Shown: positions 15,097 through 23,760 of the stretch, piece by piece
How the letters are laid out: each line of letters starts with the position of its first letter
Numbering within the stretch: the first letter of the stretch is position 1
Origin: Candidatus Hadarchaeales archaeon
GTDB lineage: Archaea > Hadarchaeota > Hadarchaeia > Hadarchaeales > WYZ-LMO6
Direction: 5' to 3'
Assembly: GCA_038736355.1 (NCBI GenBank)
Contig: JAVYML010000002.1
Span: 372,001-436,000, forward strand
Length of the DNA stretch: 64,000 nucleotides
Notes under the pieces: model-generated
The model's input: the letters and a program-made list of their open reading frames with translations, nothing else
What the model was told of the DNA's origin: nothing
The model's database searches: none
Translations under genes and position numbers: made by a program

Positions 15097-15957
15097 ATGG
15101 CTTCCTTAGGTAAGCGGTGTGTGGCTTTACTTGAGGTTTGTCTAGTCTCTCTAATCCTAACCTTTGTTTGGTGGTTTTGCGAGCTTTACTTAGAGCATGG
15201 CATGTTCGGGTATTTTGGCCTCCAAAAATTTATTATGATACTTGTAGCCCTACTCGCCATCATCTTACCTGGGAGGAGTTTTAGGATTTACGGCTTCCTG
15301 CCCAGAAACCAGCGCATCACATTGAAGTGGAGCTCAGGATTTATAGCCGTCTTCATTCTTCCCGCGACGTTCTCAATTGTGGTATCGACCGCTCTGGGCG
15401 TGGCCAAGCCTGCCGGGCTTTCGCCGCTCGGCATAATTTTAAACTTGATCTTCAACATGGTCCTCATCGGGCTTGTTGAGGAGGCTTATTTTAGGGGTTA
15501 TGTGCAGTCCAGGCTCAATGAGGCCTTTGAGAGACGCTGGCGGAGGCTCATCTTTAGGGCTTGGAAAGTCGATTATGGAATGGGTTTACTTTTAACCTCC
15601 ACAATCTTCGCCTCGATGCACTTGGTCAATTACTGGAACCCGATTGCATCGAGGTGGGAGCCCACCTGGTGGATGCCCATACACATCCTAGGGTGCTTCG
15701 CCTTCGGATGCCTGGCCGGGGCTCTGAGGGAGGCATCAGACATTTATGTTTCGGCTTCACTGCACGGAGGCATAATGACCTCCTACACGTTTCTATCCAT
15801 TTATACAAGCGAATGGATCCTGAACATCACCCTATTCATCAGCTGGTTCATCTTCTTCTACCTTCTGGCTATCTTCCTCCAAGAATCCGAGGAATCCAAA
15901 AATCCAAGTGGCCTGGATTTGAGAAGAAAGAAAAAAGGAAAAAGAAATGGGGATTAG
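15097..15957 (+). CDS. CPBP-family intramembrane glutamic protease
   Basis: 286 residues with about eight membrane segments. The ABI/CAAX-protease motifs are in order: EE with R in LVEEAYFRGY (motif 1), FASMH (motif 2) and SASLHGG (motif 3), all inside helices as required for Rce1-like catalysis. The C-terminal tail is very basic (RRKKKGKRNG). The gene stands directly after tRNA-Thr with its own TATA-like CTTTAAGC. Its codon choice (more AT-ending, mixed codons) looks different from neighbouring genes, which suggests it may have been acquired next to the tRNA. It overlaps the next gene, on the opposite strand, by four bases. The substrate is unknown. Confidence 0.88.
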   Translation: MASLGKRCVALLEVCLVSLILTFVWWFCELYLEHGMFGYFGLQKFIMILVALLAIILPGRSFRIYGFLPRNQRITLKWSSGFIAVFILPATFSIVVSTALGVAKPAGLSPLGIILNLIFNMVLIGLVEEAYFRGYVQSRLNEAFERRWRRLIFRAWKVDYGMGLLLTSTIFASMHLVNYWNPIASRWEPTWWMPIHILGCFAFGCLAGALREASDIYVSASLHGGIMTSYTFLSIYTSEWILNITLFISWFIFFYLLAIFLQESEESKNPSGLDLRRKKKGKRNGD

Positions 15958-16304
15958 GCGGCTTTGGCCAGCTGGTAGATGGCCTTTAAGGCGATGATGA
16001 CCACTCCAGCCCCTATCAGAACGGTGATGTTGGTTGCCAGGTTTACGATTTCGTCCGCCAGGTGCACACCCGTAGCCTCTATCATGGAATACATTCCGAA
16101 GGCGGCTATGATGAAGGCCACGGAGCCCATGATGAACTTCTCGCTCTCTTCCGCCGTGATGTTGCACAGGGCCACGATGATTCCCAGAATCGCCAGTACT
16201 CCGTAGAGCTTGCCGGAAGGATCCACCGCTACCGCCGCCACCAGGGCTATCAGCAGTCCTATGTAGAAGGCTATCGGTCCGAGCAGTTTCTTCAAATCCT
16301 TCAT
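15954..16304 (-). CDS. four-helix membrane protein of unknown function
   Basis: 116 residues with four membrane helices: about 8-26, 33-50, 57-75 and 90-110. Loops are short and there are no metal or catalytic motifs. ATG 16304 is chosen because GGGAG lies about four bases before it and because an upstream in-frame GTG at 16331 would sit on the TATA-like TTTAAAAAG (16329-16338). It is convergent with the CPBP protease gene, overlapping its stop. I do not recognise the family. Confidence 0.65.
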   Translation of the reverse strand: MKDLKKLLGPIAFYIGLLIALVAAVAVDPSGKLYGVLAILGIIVALCNITAEESEKFIMGSVAFIIAAFGMYSMIEATGVHLADEIVNLATNITVLIGAGVVIIALKAIYQLAKAA

Positions 16305-16405
16305 TTTTCTCCCATTTTCCTTCTTAGCCACCCTTTTTAAACCATCCGTTTTCGGGGGAAGCCTAACCCTTTAAGGGAAGGTACCGAGGAAATTCTGGTG
16401 AGGAA

Positions 16406-16957
16406 ATGGAAAAGACCACGAAAACCCTTTTGTTTCAGATCCTTTCGGTGCTCACCTTTTGCGCCGTGGCCGATTTCAGCGCCGGTTCGGTCTTGGAGGG
16501 AATGAAGGAAAAGTTCTATGTTATTCCTGGCCTCCTAACGATAGTTCCCCCTTTGGTAGGCCTGAGGGGAAACATAGGCTGTGCACTCGGGTCCAGACTG
16601 GGAACGGCCTTACATCTGGGAACCCTCAGGCCCAAGTTTTCTAGGGATTGGGAGCTGGTGGGCAATGCCTTTGCAGCCATTTTCTTGAGCATCGTGGGTT
16701 CCCTGACCGTGGTGACGGTGTCCCTGGTGGTAAGGGGTCTCGTGGGGCTTCCCTCCCTTTTTGGGGATTTGGTGGTCATAGCCCTCCTTTCCGGGATCCT
16801 GGCCGGTATCCCTATCACCTTCCTGACCATCCTCGTCGCCTTTCTTTCCTTCAGGAGGAGGTGGGATCCAGACAACGTCACGGGGCCCGTGATGACCACG
16901 CTGGGCGATATCGTTACCATGCTCAGCATCTACCTGGTGGTCCTCTGGTGGGGGTGA
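16406..16957 (+). CDS. MgtE/SLC41-type divalent cation transporter, half protein A
   Basis: 183 residues with about five membrane helices, equal to one copy of the MgtE integral-membrane domain. Hallmarks are VPPLVGLRGNIGCALGSRL, where polar residues line the ion path, and the DPDNVTGPVMTTLGD motif near the C-terminus. The cytoplasmic N and CBS domains of bacterial MgtE are absent. A second, homologous half follows four bases downstream, so the functional unit is probably a heterodimer importing Mg2+ or another divalent ion. An SD-like GGTGAGG precedes the ATG. Confidence 0.85.
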   Translation: MEKTTKTLLFQILSVLTFCAVADFSAGSVLEGMKEKFYVIPGLLTIVPPLVGLRGNIGCALGSRLGTALHLGTLRPKFSRDWELVGNAFAAIFLSIVGSLTVVTVSLVVRGLVGLPSLFGDLVVIALLSGILAGIPITFLTILVAFLSFRRRWDPDNVTGPVMTTLGDIVTMLSIYLVVLWWG

Positions 16958-16961
16958 GCGG

Positions 16962-17492
16962 GTGCGCTTCTGGAGGACGGTGGCTGAAACCTACCTCGCC
17001 GTAGTCATATGTGCCTTCATCTCCCTTTTTTCCGGTCTGCTGGCAGAGCATTCCCTGAGCCTCTTCTACACCTTCCCCTTCCTCTTGGTCATGGTTCCCC
17101 CCATCAACGATATCGCGGGTAATGTGGGAACCATTTTGGGGGCCAGGCTTAGCTCAGCCCTCCATCTGGGTACCATAGCCCCTAGACAGAAGGGGGAGCT
17201 CTACTTCAACATGAAAATAGTTTCGGTTTCCAGTTTGCTGATGTATGCCGTGGTCTCCCTTGTTTTCTTCCTCTACTTGATGGTGGCAGGCGGATCCGGA
17301 AGACTTGCGCTGGTCATGCTCCTCAGCGGTCTCATCCTCACTCCCATGGTGGTCCTTTCTTCCACCCTTCTCTCCCTGCTTTCCTTCGCCAAGGGTCTGG
17401 ATCCGGACAACATCACCGGTCCCCTCATCACCTCCCTCTGCGATGTGTTGGGGATGTGTAGTTTACTCCTTTCCGCCAGGCTCCTTCTTTGA
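16962..17492 (+). CDS. MgtE/SLC41-type divalent cation transporter, half protein B
   Basis: 176 residues, homologous to the preceding gene over its whole length: VPPINDIAGNVGTILGARL aligns with the first-half motif and DPDNITGPLITSLCD with the second. It starts at a GTG five bases after the stop of half A. The pair equals the duplicated SLC41 domain of eukaryotic transporters split into two chains. The polar motif differs slightly between halves (GLRGN in A, DIAGN in B), which would suit an asymmetric dimer. Confidence 0.85.
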   Translation: MRFWRTVAETYLAVVICAFISLFSGLLAEHSLSLFYTFPFLLVMVPPINDIAGNVGTILGARLSSALHLGTIAPRQKGELYFNMKIVSVSSLLMYAVVSLVFFLYLMVAGGSGRLALVMLLSGLILTPMVVLSSTLLSLLSFAKGLDPDNITGPLITSLCDVLGMCSLLLSARLLL

Positions 17493-17537
17493 ACATCCGC
17501 GGGAAGGGATTCTTAAGTTCCCAAGCTTAGAACGACG

Positions 17538-18164
17538 ATGGACAAAACCGCAGGCATCCTTTACCGTGGGGTGGGGGAAGAGATTCTGAGGACTTTTTAC
17601 CGTGGAAGGGAATTCCTCGTTCTTCCCGGAGTCTACGAGCCGGCTGAGGACACCTTCCTCCTCGCCGAAAACTTGAGGGTCGAAAGGGGGGAAAGGGTGC
17701 TGGAGCTGGGAACGGGTTGCGGGATTCTAGCCGTATTGGCGGCGGAGAGAGGGGGAAAGGTAGTGGCCACGGATGTCAGCGAGGAGGCCATTAGGTGTGC
17801 TTGGCTCAATGCTTGGAAGCACGGGGTGGGAAGGAGGGTGGAACTGAGGAAGGGGTGGCTTTTCGAACCGGTGAAAAAAATGAAGTTTGATCTCATCCTC
17901 TTCAATCCACCCTATCTTCCTGTCGAAGAGGAAGATCCAAGATGGGGTGGGGGGAAAGATGGAAGGAAGGTGCTGGATCCCTTCCTCTCTTCCCTTTCCT
18001 CCCATCTTTCCGAAAGGGGAAGGGCCCTTTTCGTTCAATCCTCCCTTTCTGGGATGGGGGAAACACTCGAGAAGGCGAGGGAGCGGGGATTGGGGGTTCG
18101 TCTCCTTTCCAGTCTCAGGAGGTTCTTCGAGGAATTGTGGGTGGTGGAGGTTAGACCTTTTTAG
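17538..18164 (+). CDS. HemK/Mtq2-like SAM-dependent methyltransferase
   Basis: 208 residues of the HemK2/Mtq2 group, which methylates the glutamine of the GGQ motif in release factor aRF1. The SAM site is LELGTGCGIL (about 55-64) with DVSEEA downstream, and the substrate-Gln motif is NPPYLP (about 118-123). The N-terminal helical domain of bacterial PrmC is absent, as in archaeal and eukaryotic homologues. A TATA-like TTCTTAAG lies about 24 bases before the ATG. Archaeal Mtq2 needs a Trm112-like zinc partner; several small zinc proteins are present in this window but none is clearly Trm112. Confidence 0.85.
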   Translation: MDKTAGILYRGVGEEILRTFYRGREFLVLPGVYEPAEDTFLLAENLRVERGERVLELGTGCGILAVLAAERGGKVVATDVSEEAIRCAWLNAWKHGVGRRVELRKGWLFEPVKKMKFDLILFNPPYLPVEEEDPRWGGGKDGRKVLDPFLSSLSSHLSERGRALFVQSSLSGMGETLEKARERGLGVRLLSSLRRFFEELWVVEVRPF

Positions 18165-18191
18165 TCTCCTCTTCCGAAAAGGGATGATAAA

Positions 18192-18479
18192 ATGGAGTTC
18201 AAGACCAAAGCTTCCCTTCCCTTCATGGCCTTCGGGGCCATAGCCGGCCTCCTGTCTGGCCTCCTGTCAGCCGAGTCCGGTTCCTCTTCCCCCGCCCTCC
18301 TCCTCTTCCTCCTCCTCTTCCTCCTCGCCTACAAGCTCACCCCGCCCCTGCTGAGACTCCCCCCTTCTCAGTTTCCGGAGGGGGGATGGTCGGTGATGAA
18401 AGCCCTCAAGCTGGGCTTTTGGTCTTTCTTGGCCTGCTGGTTGCTGGTATGGATTCTAGCCTACAACCTCGCCCTCTGA
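18192..18479 (+). CDS. small membrane protein, possibly EMC6-like
   Basis: 95 residues with three hydrophobic segments: about 11-27, 34-47 and 72-92. The last segment has an aromatic helix, GFWSFLACWLLVWILAYN, reminiscent of archaeal EMC6-like proteins that assist membrane protein insertion. That link is tentative. The end of the gene overlaps the start of the XPD helicase gene by about 30 bases, so the two are co-transcribed. Confidence 0.55.
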   Translation: MEFKTKASLPFMAFGAIAGLLSGLLSAESGSSSPALLLFLLLFLLAYKLTPPLLRLPPSQFPEGGWSVMKALKLGFWSFLACWLLVWILAYNLAL

Positions 18480-20374
18480 GGGAATATCCCGAACTGCTTT
18501 CGATCTTTCCCTACCGGGAAATCAGGGAGCCCCAGCTGGAATTGATGGTGGCTGTGAGGAGGGCCGTGGAGAGGTCCGTTCCCCTCGTGGTGGAAGGTCC
18601 CACGGGTATGGGAAAGACGGTGGCTCTCCTGTGCGGACTCCTCTCCTCTCCAGAGCTGAGGGGGGTAAAGATAGTGTACTGCTCTAGGACCCACGGCCAG
18701 CTGGACAGAGTGGTGGAGGAGCTCAGAATGCTCTCTTCCCGTCTCAACGTACCCGGTCTTTCCCTTAGGGGAAGGAGGGAGATGTGTCTCCATCCCCTCC
18801 TCAGGAGGTTCACTTCCGGGGCGGGTGAAGCCTCACACCTCTGCACGGTGCTTAGGAAGGAAGGAAGGTGCGAATTCTTCAGGGAATGGGAGGAAAGGGG
18901 GGAAGAGCTGCTTCCAGAATTCTTGGGAGAACAGGTCAAGGCAGGGGAGTTACTGCGAAGATGCAGGGAAGAGGGCCTTTGTCCCTATGAGATCTCCAAG
19001 CATTTGATGCCGAGCATGAGGGTGGTGGCATGTAGCTATCTCTATTTGCTCGATCCTTCCATCCGTCCCCCCTTCCTGAGGTCCCTGGGTGCGGGCCTCC
19101 CAGAACTTGCGGTTGTTTTCGACGAGGCCCATAACCTTCCGGAGTTGGCAGTGGAACTGGCGAGCGATAGGCTGACCTTGAACTCCATTCTCCAAGCGAA
19201 GAGGGAAGCTAGGGAGCTGGAGGATGGAGAAGCGGAGGAAATCTGTTCGAGGATGGAAGAGGCGATGGGGGAACTCTCCCGTGGTCTGGGGGAGGGGGAG
19301 GAAAGGATCTTGGAGGAGGGGGAGCTCGAGGAAAGGATGGAGAAAAAAGTGGGGGGATGGGAGGGGGCGGGTGAACTCCTCTTGGAAGTGGGTGAAAGAA
19401 TGCTGCTTCTCAAGTTGAGGGAAGGAAAGGCTCCCCGCTCATACTTGAGGGGAATGGGGAAGTTTCTCCTCCAGTTGGGGATGACGAGGAAGAGGAGGGA
19501 TTTCATGAGGATCGTTTCGGTGGGGGAAGGTGGGGTACCCGTGCTCGAGGTACAGGCACTCGATCCCAGGTATCTCACTTCCCCCGTCTTGGAAGGGGTG
19601 AAGGTGGCGATCTGTACTTCCGGGACCCTCTCCCCGTTGGAGGCCTATGCGGATGTGGTGGGTCTTCCCCACTCCCTAAAGCTCAGGTGCTCCTCACCCT
19701 TCCCACCCGAGAACGTGCTTGCCCTCGTGGTGAGGGGGTTAACGACCAGAGAACAAAACAGGGGTCCGGAGATGTATGGTAGAATGGTGAAGGCCATCGT
19801 GCAGGTGGAAGGGGCCACGCCGGGAAACGTGGGTGTTTTCACGGCCAGCTATGAGGTTCTGGAAGGACTTTTGGAAGCGGGCTTGAGGGAAGCCCTCTCC
19901 AAGCCCCTCATCGTGGAAGAAAGGGAGTGCTCTTCTGAGGAAAACGAGAGGAAGATCAGGGAGTTCAAGGCATACGCGGAGAAAGGGGGTGCAGTCCTCT
20001 TGGGGGTGATGGGTGGCAGGAACGCGGAAGGTGGAGATTATCCAGGCCACCAAATGGACTCCGTGGTGGCGGTGGGGATACCCTATGCCCCTCCAAGCCA
20101 AAGGTTGGAGAGGACGATCGGATACTGGGAGGAGCAGTTCCCCGGATTGGGGAGAAGGTATGGGTATTATCTCCCGGCCCACAGGCGTTTGGCCCAAGCG
20201 GCGGGAAGGGCCCACAGGCTCCTTTCCGATCGAGCCGCCATCATCTTCCTGGATGAAAGGGTCTTCTCCCCCTTCGTGAGGGGAAGTCTGCCAGGTTGGA
20301 TGGCGGAGAGGTTGAGGAGGGTGGGGGAGGGAGAATTACGGAAGAGACTGGAAGAGTTCTTCCGGGAAAACTGA
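18449..20374 (+). CDS. xpd: XPD/Rad3-family iron-sulfur DNA helicase
   Basis: About 641 residues of the superfamily 2 XPD/DinG helicases, which unwind DNA 5' to 3' in repair. Walker A is GPTGMGKT (about 49-57), then YCSRTHGQ (motif Ia) and the DEAH box VVFDEAHNLPE (about 222). Cysteines near 112, 131, 140 and 171/177 are placed to hold the 4Fe4S cluster between motifs Ia and II. C-terminal helicase motifs are GTLSP, GVMGGRNAEGGDYPG and QAAGRAHR. The ATG at 18449 is chosen because it begins just before the EYPELLSIFPYREIREPQ Q-motif-like segment. The next gene, an XPF-type nuclease, overlaps the stop, suggesting coupled repair functions. Confidence 0.93.
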   Translation: MDSSLQPRPLREYPELLSIFPYREIREPQLELMVAVRRAVERSVPLVVEGPTGMGKTVALLCGLLSSPELRGVKIVYCSRTHGQLDRVVEELRMLSSRLNVPGLSLRGRREMCLHPLLRRFTSGAGEASHLCTVLRKEGRCEFFREWEERGEELLPEFLGEQVKAGELLRRCREEGLCPYEISKHLMPSMRVVACSYLYLLDPSIRPPFLRSLGAGLPELAVVFDEAHNLPELAVELASDRLTLNSILQAKREARELEDGEAEEICSRMEEAMGELSRGLGEGEERILEEGELEERMEKKVGGWEGAGELLLEVGERMLLLKLREGKAPRSYLRGMGKFLLQLGMTRKRRDFMRIVSVGEGGVPVLEVQALDPRYLTSPVLEGVKVAICTSGTLSPLEAYADVVGLPHSLKLRCSSPFPPENVLALVVRGLTTREQNRGPEMYGRMVKAIVQVEGATPGNVGVFTASYEVLEGLLEAGLREALSKPLIVEERECSSEENERKIREFKAYAEKGGAVLLGVMGGRNAEGGDYPGHQMDSVVAVGIPYAPPSQRLERTIGYWEEQFPGLGRRYGYYLPAHRRLAQAAGRAHRLLSDRAAIIFLDERVFSPFVRGSLPGWMAERLRRVGEGELRKRLEEFFREN

Positions 20375-21048
20375 AGATCCTCGCCGATCCCCAGGAAATG
20401 GGGGGGGAGCTGGAAAGGGAGCTGAGGAAGAGGGGGGTGGAGGTGGAAGTGGTGAGGCTTGAAGTTGGAGATTTCGTGGTGAGCGACAGGGTGGTCGTGG
20501 AGAGGAAGAGCACGAGGGATTTCCTGAGGTCCATCTTGGATGGGAGACTCATGGACCAGGCGGAGAGGATGAGGGAGAAGTTCGAAAAACCGGTGCTGGT
20601 GGTGGAGGGAAAGGAGGACCCTGAGGAGTTGGGGAAGCTTCATCCGCACGCGGTACAGGGCGCGATCCTCCACCTCGTGATGGAATTGGGAATACCCGTC
20701 CTCAGGACCGTGGATAGTTCCCAAACGGCTTCCCTCCTCTGGCTTCTCGCTAGGAGGGAAAGGGAAGAGGGGAGGAGACCACCTCCCTTGAGGAGGAAGA
20801 GGGGGGATCTCCCCCTCCCCCTCCAACAGAGGTTCGTGGTGGAAGGACTCCCAGGAGTCTCCTCCGTTTTGGCCGAGAGGTTGCTCCAGCATTTCGGGAG
20901 TGTGGAGGCCGTGATGAGGGCTTCCGAAGAGGAACTGATGAGGGTAAAGGGGATAGGGAGGGTAAAGGCTAGGAGGATAAGGGAGCTCCTCACCCTGAGA
21001 TATGGTGATGCTGTAGGAACTCCCCCAACCTCTGAAGGGTCTCCTTGA
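20371..21048 (+). CDS. XPF/Mus81-type (ERCC4) structure-specific nuclease with helix-hairpin-helix domain
   Basis: About 225 residues: an ERCC4 nuclease domain with the GDFVVSDRVVVERKSTRDF motif (catalytic D and ERKxxxD), a linker rich in Arg/Pro, and a C-terminal double helix-hairpin-helix (EGLPGVSS and VKGIGRVKARRI). It lacks a helicase domain, like crenarchaeal XPF, which needs PCNA. The start is unusual: homology begins at the CTG (20371-20373) that overlaps the XPD stop TGA. The alternatives are a TTG at 20296 inside XPD or an ATG at 20398 that would cut into the fold. The 3' end overlaps the convergent aminotransferase gene by 59 bases. Confidence 0.85.
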   Translation: MKILADPQEMGGELERELRKRGVEVEVVRLEVGDFVVSDRVVVERKSTRDFLRSILDGRLMDQAERMREKFEKPVLVVEGKEDPEELGKLHPHAVQGAILHLVMELGIPVLRTVDSSQTASLLWLLARREREEGRRPPPLRRKRGDLPLPLQQRFVVEGLPGVSSVLAERLLQHFGSVEAVMRASEEELMRVKGIGRVKARRIRELLTLRYGDAVGTPPTSEGSP

Positions 21049-22147
21049 GCACTTCCATCGAACAGGCGAAGCTGAACCTCACATGGCCCTCCCCAAAGGG
21101 TCCAAAGCCTATTCCGGGAACGGAGGCTATTCCCACCTCTTGGAGCAGATGCTCGCAGAAGCTCGTGGAATCCTTCCATCCCTCCGGCAGACGGGGGAAG
21201 AGGTAGAAGGCGCCCTTGGGCGGAAGGCACTTCAGACCTAGGGAAGAAAGTCCCTTCACCATGAAATCCCTCCTCCTCCTGAATTCTTCCCTCATCCTCT
21301 CCACGAAGTCTTGGGGTCCCCTCAGGGCTTCCAGTCCCGCCATCTGCACGAAACCTGGTACGCAGGAGGTGGAGGCCTGCTGGATCTTGTTCATTTCCGC
21401 TATCAGTTCTTTGGGTGCTACCGCGTATCCCAGCCTCCATCCCGTCATGGCATAGGTCTTGGAGAAACCGTTGATGTAAACGATGCCCTCTATGGATCCA
21501 GCGAGGGAGAGAAGGCTCGTGCTTTTTCCCTCGTAGACCAAACGATCGTAGATTTCGTCGGTGAGGATCCAGAGGTCCCTTTCCCTAGCGAAGTCGAGGA
21601 TGGCCTTCAGGTTCTCCTCGTCGAGGATGGCCCCGGTAGGGTTGGAGGGGGAGTTGAGGACGAGGAGCTTGGTCCTTGGGGTGAGGGCCTTTTCCAGCCT
21701 CTCCACATCCACCCTGAAACCCTCCTCCATCCTGGTTTCCAAGAAGACGGGTTTTCCCCCCACGCTCAACACGATACCGTCGTAGGTCCAACAGGGGGAA
21801 GGAAGGATCACCTCCTCCCCGGGATCCAGGATGGCCTCCATGGCACAGAAGATGGCATGCTTGGCGCCGGGAGTGATCAGCACATTTTCCCTCTCCGCTC
21901 CCACCCTCTCCGCCACCGCTTCCCTGAGTTCGGGCAATCCCTCCGAGGGGGTGTACTTGGTCATTCCCTTCTGAAGGGCCTCCCAGGCAGCCCTCTTCAC
22001 GTGCTCTGGGGTGTCGAAGTCCGGTTCCCCTACTTCCAGATGGAGGATGTTTCTTCCTTCCCTCTCCAGTTTTTTGGCCAGTGAAAGGACCCTGAGGGTG
22101 CTCGAGGGGGGGATCTCCTTCATCCTTTCTGCCGGCCTAGGGGACAC
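20990..22147 (-). CDS. class I aminotransferase (AspC-like, PLP-dependent)
   Basis: 385 residues of fold-type I aminotransferases. The PLP lysine lies in NGFSKTYAMTGWRLGY, preceded by NSPSNPTGA (binding phosphate and the substrate carboxylate) and ILTDEIYDRL (Asp and Tyr contacting PLP). The C-terminal HVRFSFAC contains the substrate-carboxylate Arg. It resembles archaeal aspartate/aromatic aminotransferases; the amino-group donor is not certain. A GTG start at 22147 is used. It diverges from lysS over a 35-base gap and its 3' end overlaps the nuclease gene. Confidence 0.9.
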   Translation of the reverse strand: MSPRPAERMKEIPPSSTLRVLSLAKKLEREGRNILHLEVGEPDFDTPEHVKRAAWEALQKGMTKYTPSEGLPELREAVAERVGAERENVLITPGAKHAIFCAMEAILDPGEEVILPSPCWTYDGIVLSVGGKPVFLETRMEEGFRVDVERLEKALTPRTKLLVLNSPSNPTGAILDEENLKAILDFARERDLWILTDEIYDRLVYEGKSTSLLSLAGSIEGIVYINGFSKTYAMTGWRLGYAVAPKELIAEMNKIQQASTSCVPGFVQMAGLEALRGPQDFVERMREEFRRRRDFMVKGLSSLGLKCLPPKGAFYLFPRLPEGWKDSTSFCEHLLQEVGIASVPGIGFGPFGEGHVRFSFACSMEVLKETLQRLGEFLQHHHISG

Positions 22148-22182
22148 AGTACATTTTAGAGGCTGCGAATAAAATTTTGCGG

Positions 22183-23760
22183 ATGCACTGGATAGACGAA
22201 GTAGCGGAGGAGCTGCTCGCTAGGGGAAAGAAGCATCTGGTAGCGAGTGGGATCTCCATTTCGGGGCACATCCACATCGGGCATTCCAACGACGTCTTCA
22301 TCGCCGATGGGGTGAGGAGGGCAATAGAGGAGAGGGGAGGGGAGGTGGAGGCCATCTGGTATGCGGATGATTTCGATCCCCTGAGGCGTGTCCCCTGGCC
22401 CCTCCCTCCTTCCTACCAGCGCTACCTTGGAATGCCCTACGCCAACCTTCCCTCACCGGAGAGAGGTTTCGAGGACTTCGTGGACTACTTCACACGGGAT
22501 TTTCTGGCTTCCTTCAAGGATTTCGGTCTCAAGCTGAAGGTGATGAGGGGGAGTGAGGTCTACAGGAGCGGGGAGATGGCCCCCCTCATAAGGCTCTCCC
22601 TGGAAAAGGCCGGGGAAATAAGGGAAATCCTCAACAAGTACAGGGACAAACCCCTCCCCGAAGATTGGTTGCCTTACGATCCCCTTTGCGAAAATTGTGG
22701 CAGGATCTCCACCACCAGGGCTTACGGGTGGTCGGGAGATTACGTGAAGTACGTGTGTGAAGGGTGCGACTACGTCGGGGGATGCGGGCACGAGGGAAAG
22801 GCGGATTACACGAAGGGGGAAGGAAAACTCACTTGGAGGGTGGAATGGCCTGCCCGATGGAAGCTCCTGGGAGTGACCTGTGAACCCTTTGGAAAGGACC
22901 ATGCGGTAAGGGGCGGGAGTTACGAAACGGGAAAGGAGATCGTGGAGAAGGTCTTTGGGGGGAAGGCCCCTTATCCCATCCCCTATGAATGGGTGAGCCT
23001 CTCGGGAAAACGCATGTCTTCCTCCAAGGGGGTGGTCTTTACCCTTTCCCAATGGCTTTCCATAGCGGAGCCCGAGCTCCTCAGGTACTTCATCTTCAGG
23101 AGCAAGGCCATGAAGAGCAAATCCTTCGATCCGGGACTCCCCCTCCTCGACCTCTACGACGAGTACGATAGGGTGGAGGAGCTCTACTTCTCCAAGGCAG
23201 AGGAGGGTAAGAGGGAAAGGCAGCTTTCCAGAATTTACGAGCTTTCCCAAGTGGAAAGGATACCGACCACCAAGCCCCAGAGAGTTCCCTTCAGGTTTGC
23301 GGTCGTGCTGAGCCAAGTGGTGGGTGGAAGGGAGGAGAGGGGATTGGAGATCATGCAGAGGAAAGGGTTCCTCGTTCAGCCCACGGAAGAAGACATACAG
23401 AGGGCTCTGGGAAGGCTCAGGAGGGCTAGGAGGTGGGTGGAGGAATACGCTCCGGACTGGATGAGGTTCAAAGTGCTGGAGGTCCTTCCGGAGGAAGTGA
23501 AGGGAAGGTTGACGGAGGGTCAGAGGAAGGGTCTTTCCAAGTTGGCCTCAGACTTGAGGGAAAGGGAATACGATCCCGTGGCCCTCCACAACAGGGTCTA
23601 TGAAGTGGCCAAGGAGGTGGGGGCGGATCCCCCAGAGCTTTTCAAGGCCATCTATTTGGTGTTCATAGGGAGGGAGGAAGGACCCAGGGTGGGGAACTTC
23701 CTCTCCGCCATGGAAAGGGAGTTCGTCATTTCCAGATTGGAAGAGGCTTCTAGGATTTGA
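22183..23760 (+). CDS. lysS: class I lysyl-tRNA synthetase
   Basis: 525 residues of the archaeal-type class I LysRS, a Rossmann-fold enzyme unrelated to bacterial class II LysRS. The HIGH motif is GHIHIGHSND (about 28-37) and the KMSKS motif is GKRMSSSKG (about 275). A zinc-binding insertion has CENCGR and CEGCDYVGGC. The C-terminal helical anticodon-binding domain is complete. ATG 22183 is used; an in-frame TTG six bases earlier is also possible. A TATA-like ATTTTAGAG in the 35-base divergent gap serves it. Confidence 0.95.
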   Translation: MHWIDEVAEELLARGKKHLVASGISISGHIHIGHSNDVFIADGVRRAIEERGGEVEAIWYADDFDPLRRVPWPLPPSYQRYLGMPYANLPSPERGFEDFVDYFTRDFLASFKDFGLKLKVMRGSEVYRSGEMAPLIRLSLEKAGEIREILNKYRDKPLPEDWLPYDPLCENCGRISTTRAYGWSGDYVKYVCEGCDYVGGCGHEGKADYTKGEGKLTWRVEWPARWKLLGVTCEPFGKDHAVRGGSYETGKEIVEKVFGGKAPYPIPYEWVSLSGKRMSSSKGVVFTLSQWLSIAEPELLRYFIFRSKAMKSKSFDPGLPLLDLYDEYDRVEELYFSKAEEGKRERQLSRIYELSQVERIPTTKPQRVPFRFAVVLSQVVGGREERGLEIMQRKGFLVQPTEEDIQRALGRLRRARRWVEEYAPDWMRFKVLEVLPEEVKGRLTEGQRKGLSKLASDLREREYDPVALHNRVYEVAKEVGADPPELFKAIYLVFIGREEGPRVGNFLSAMEREFVISRLEEASRI

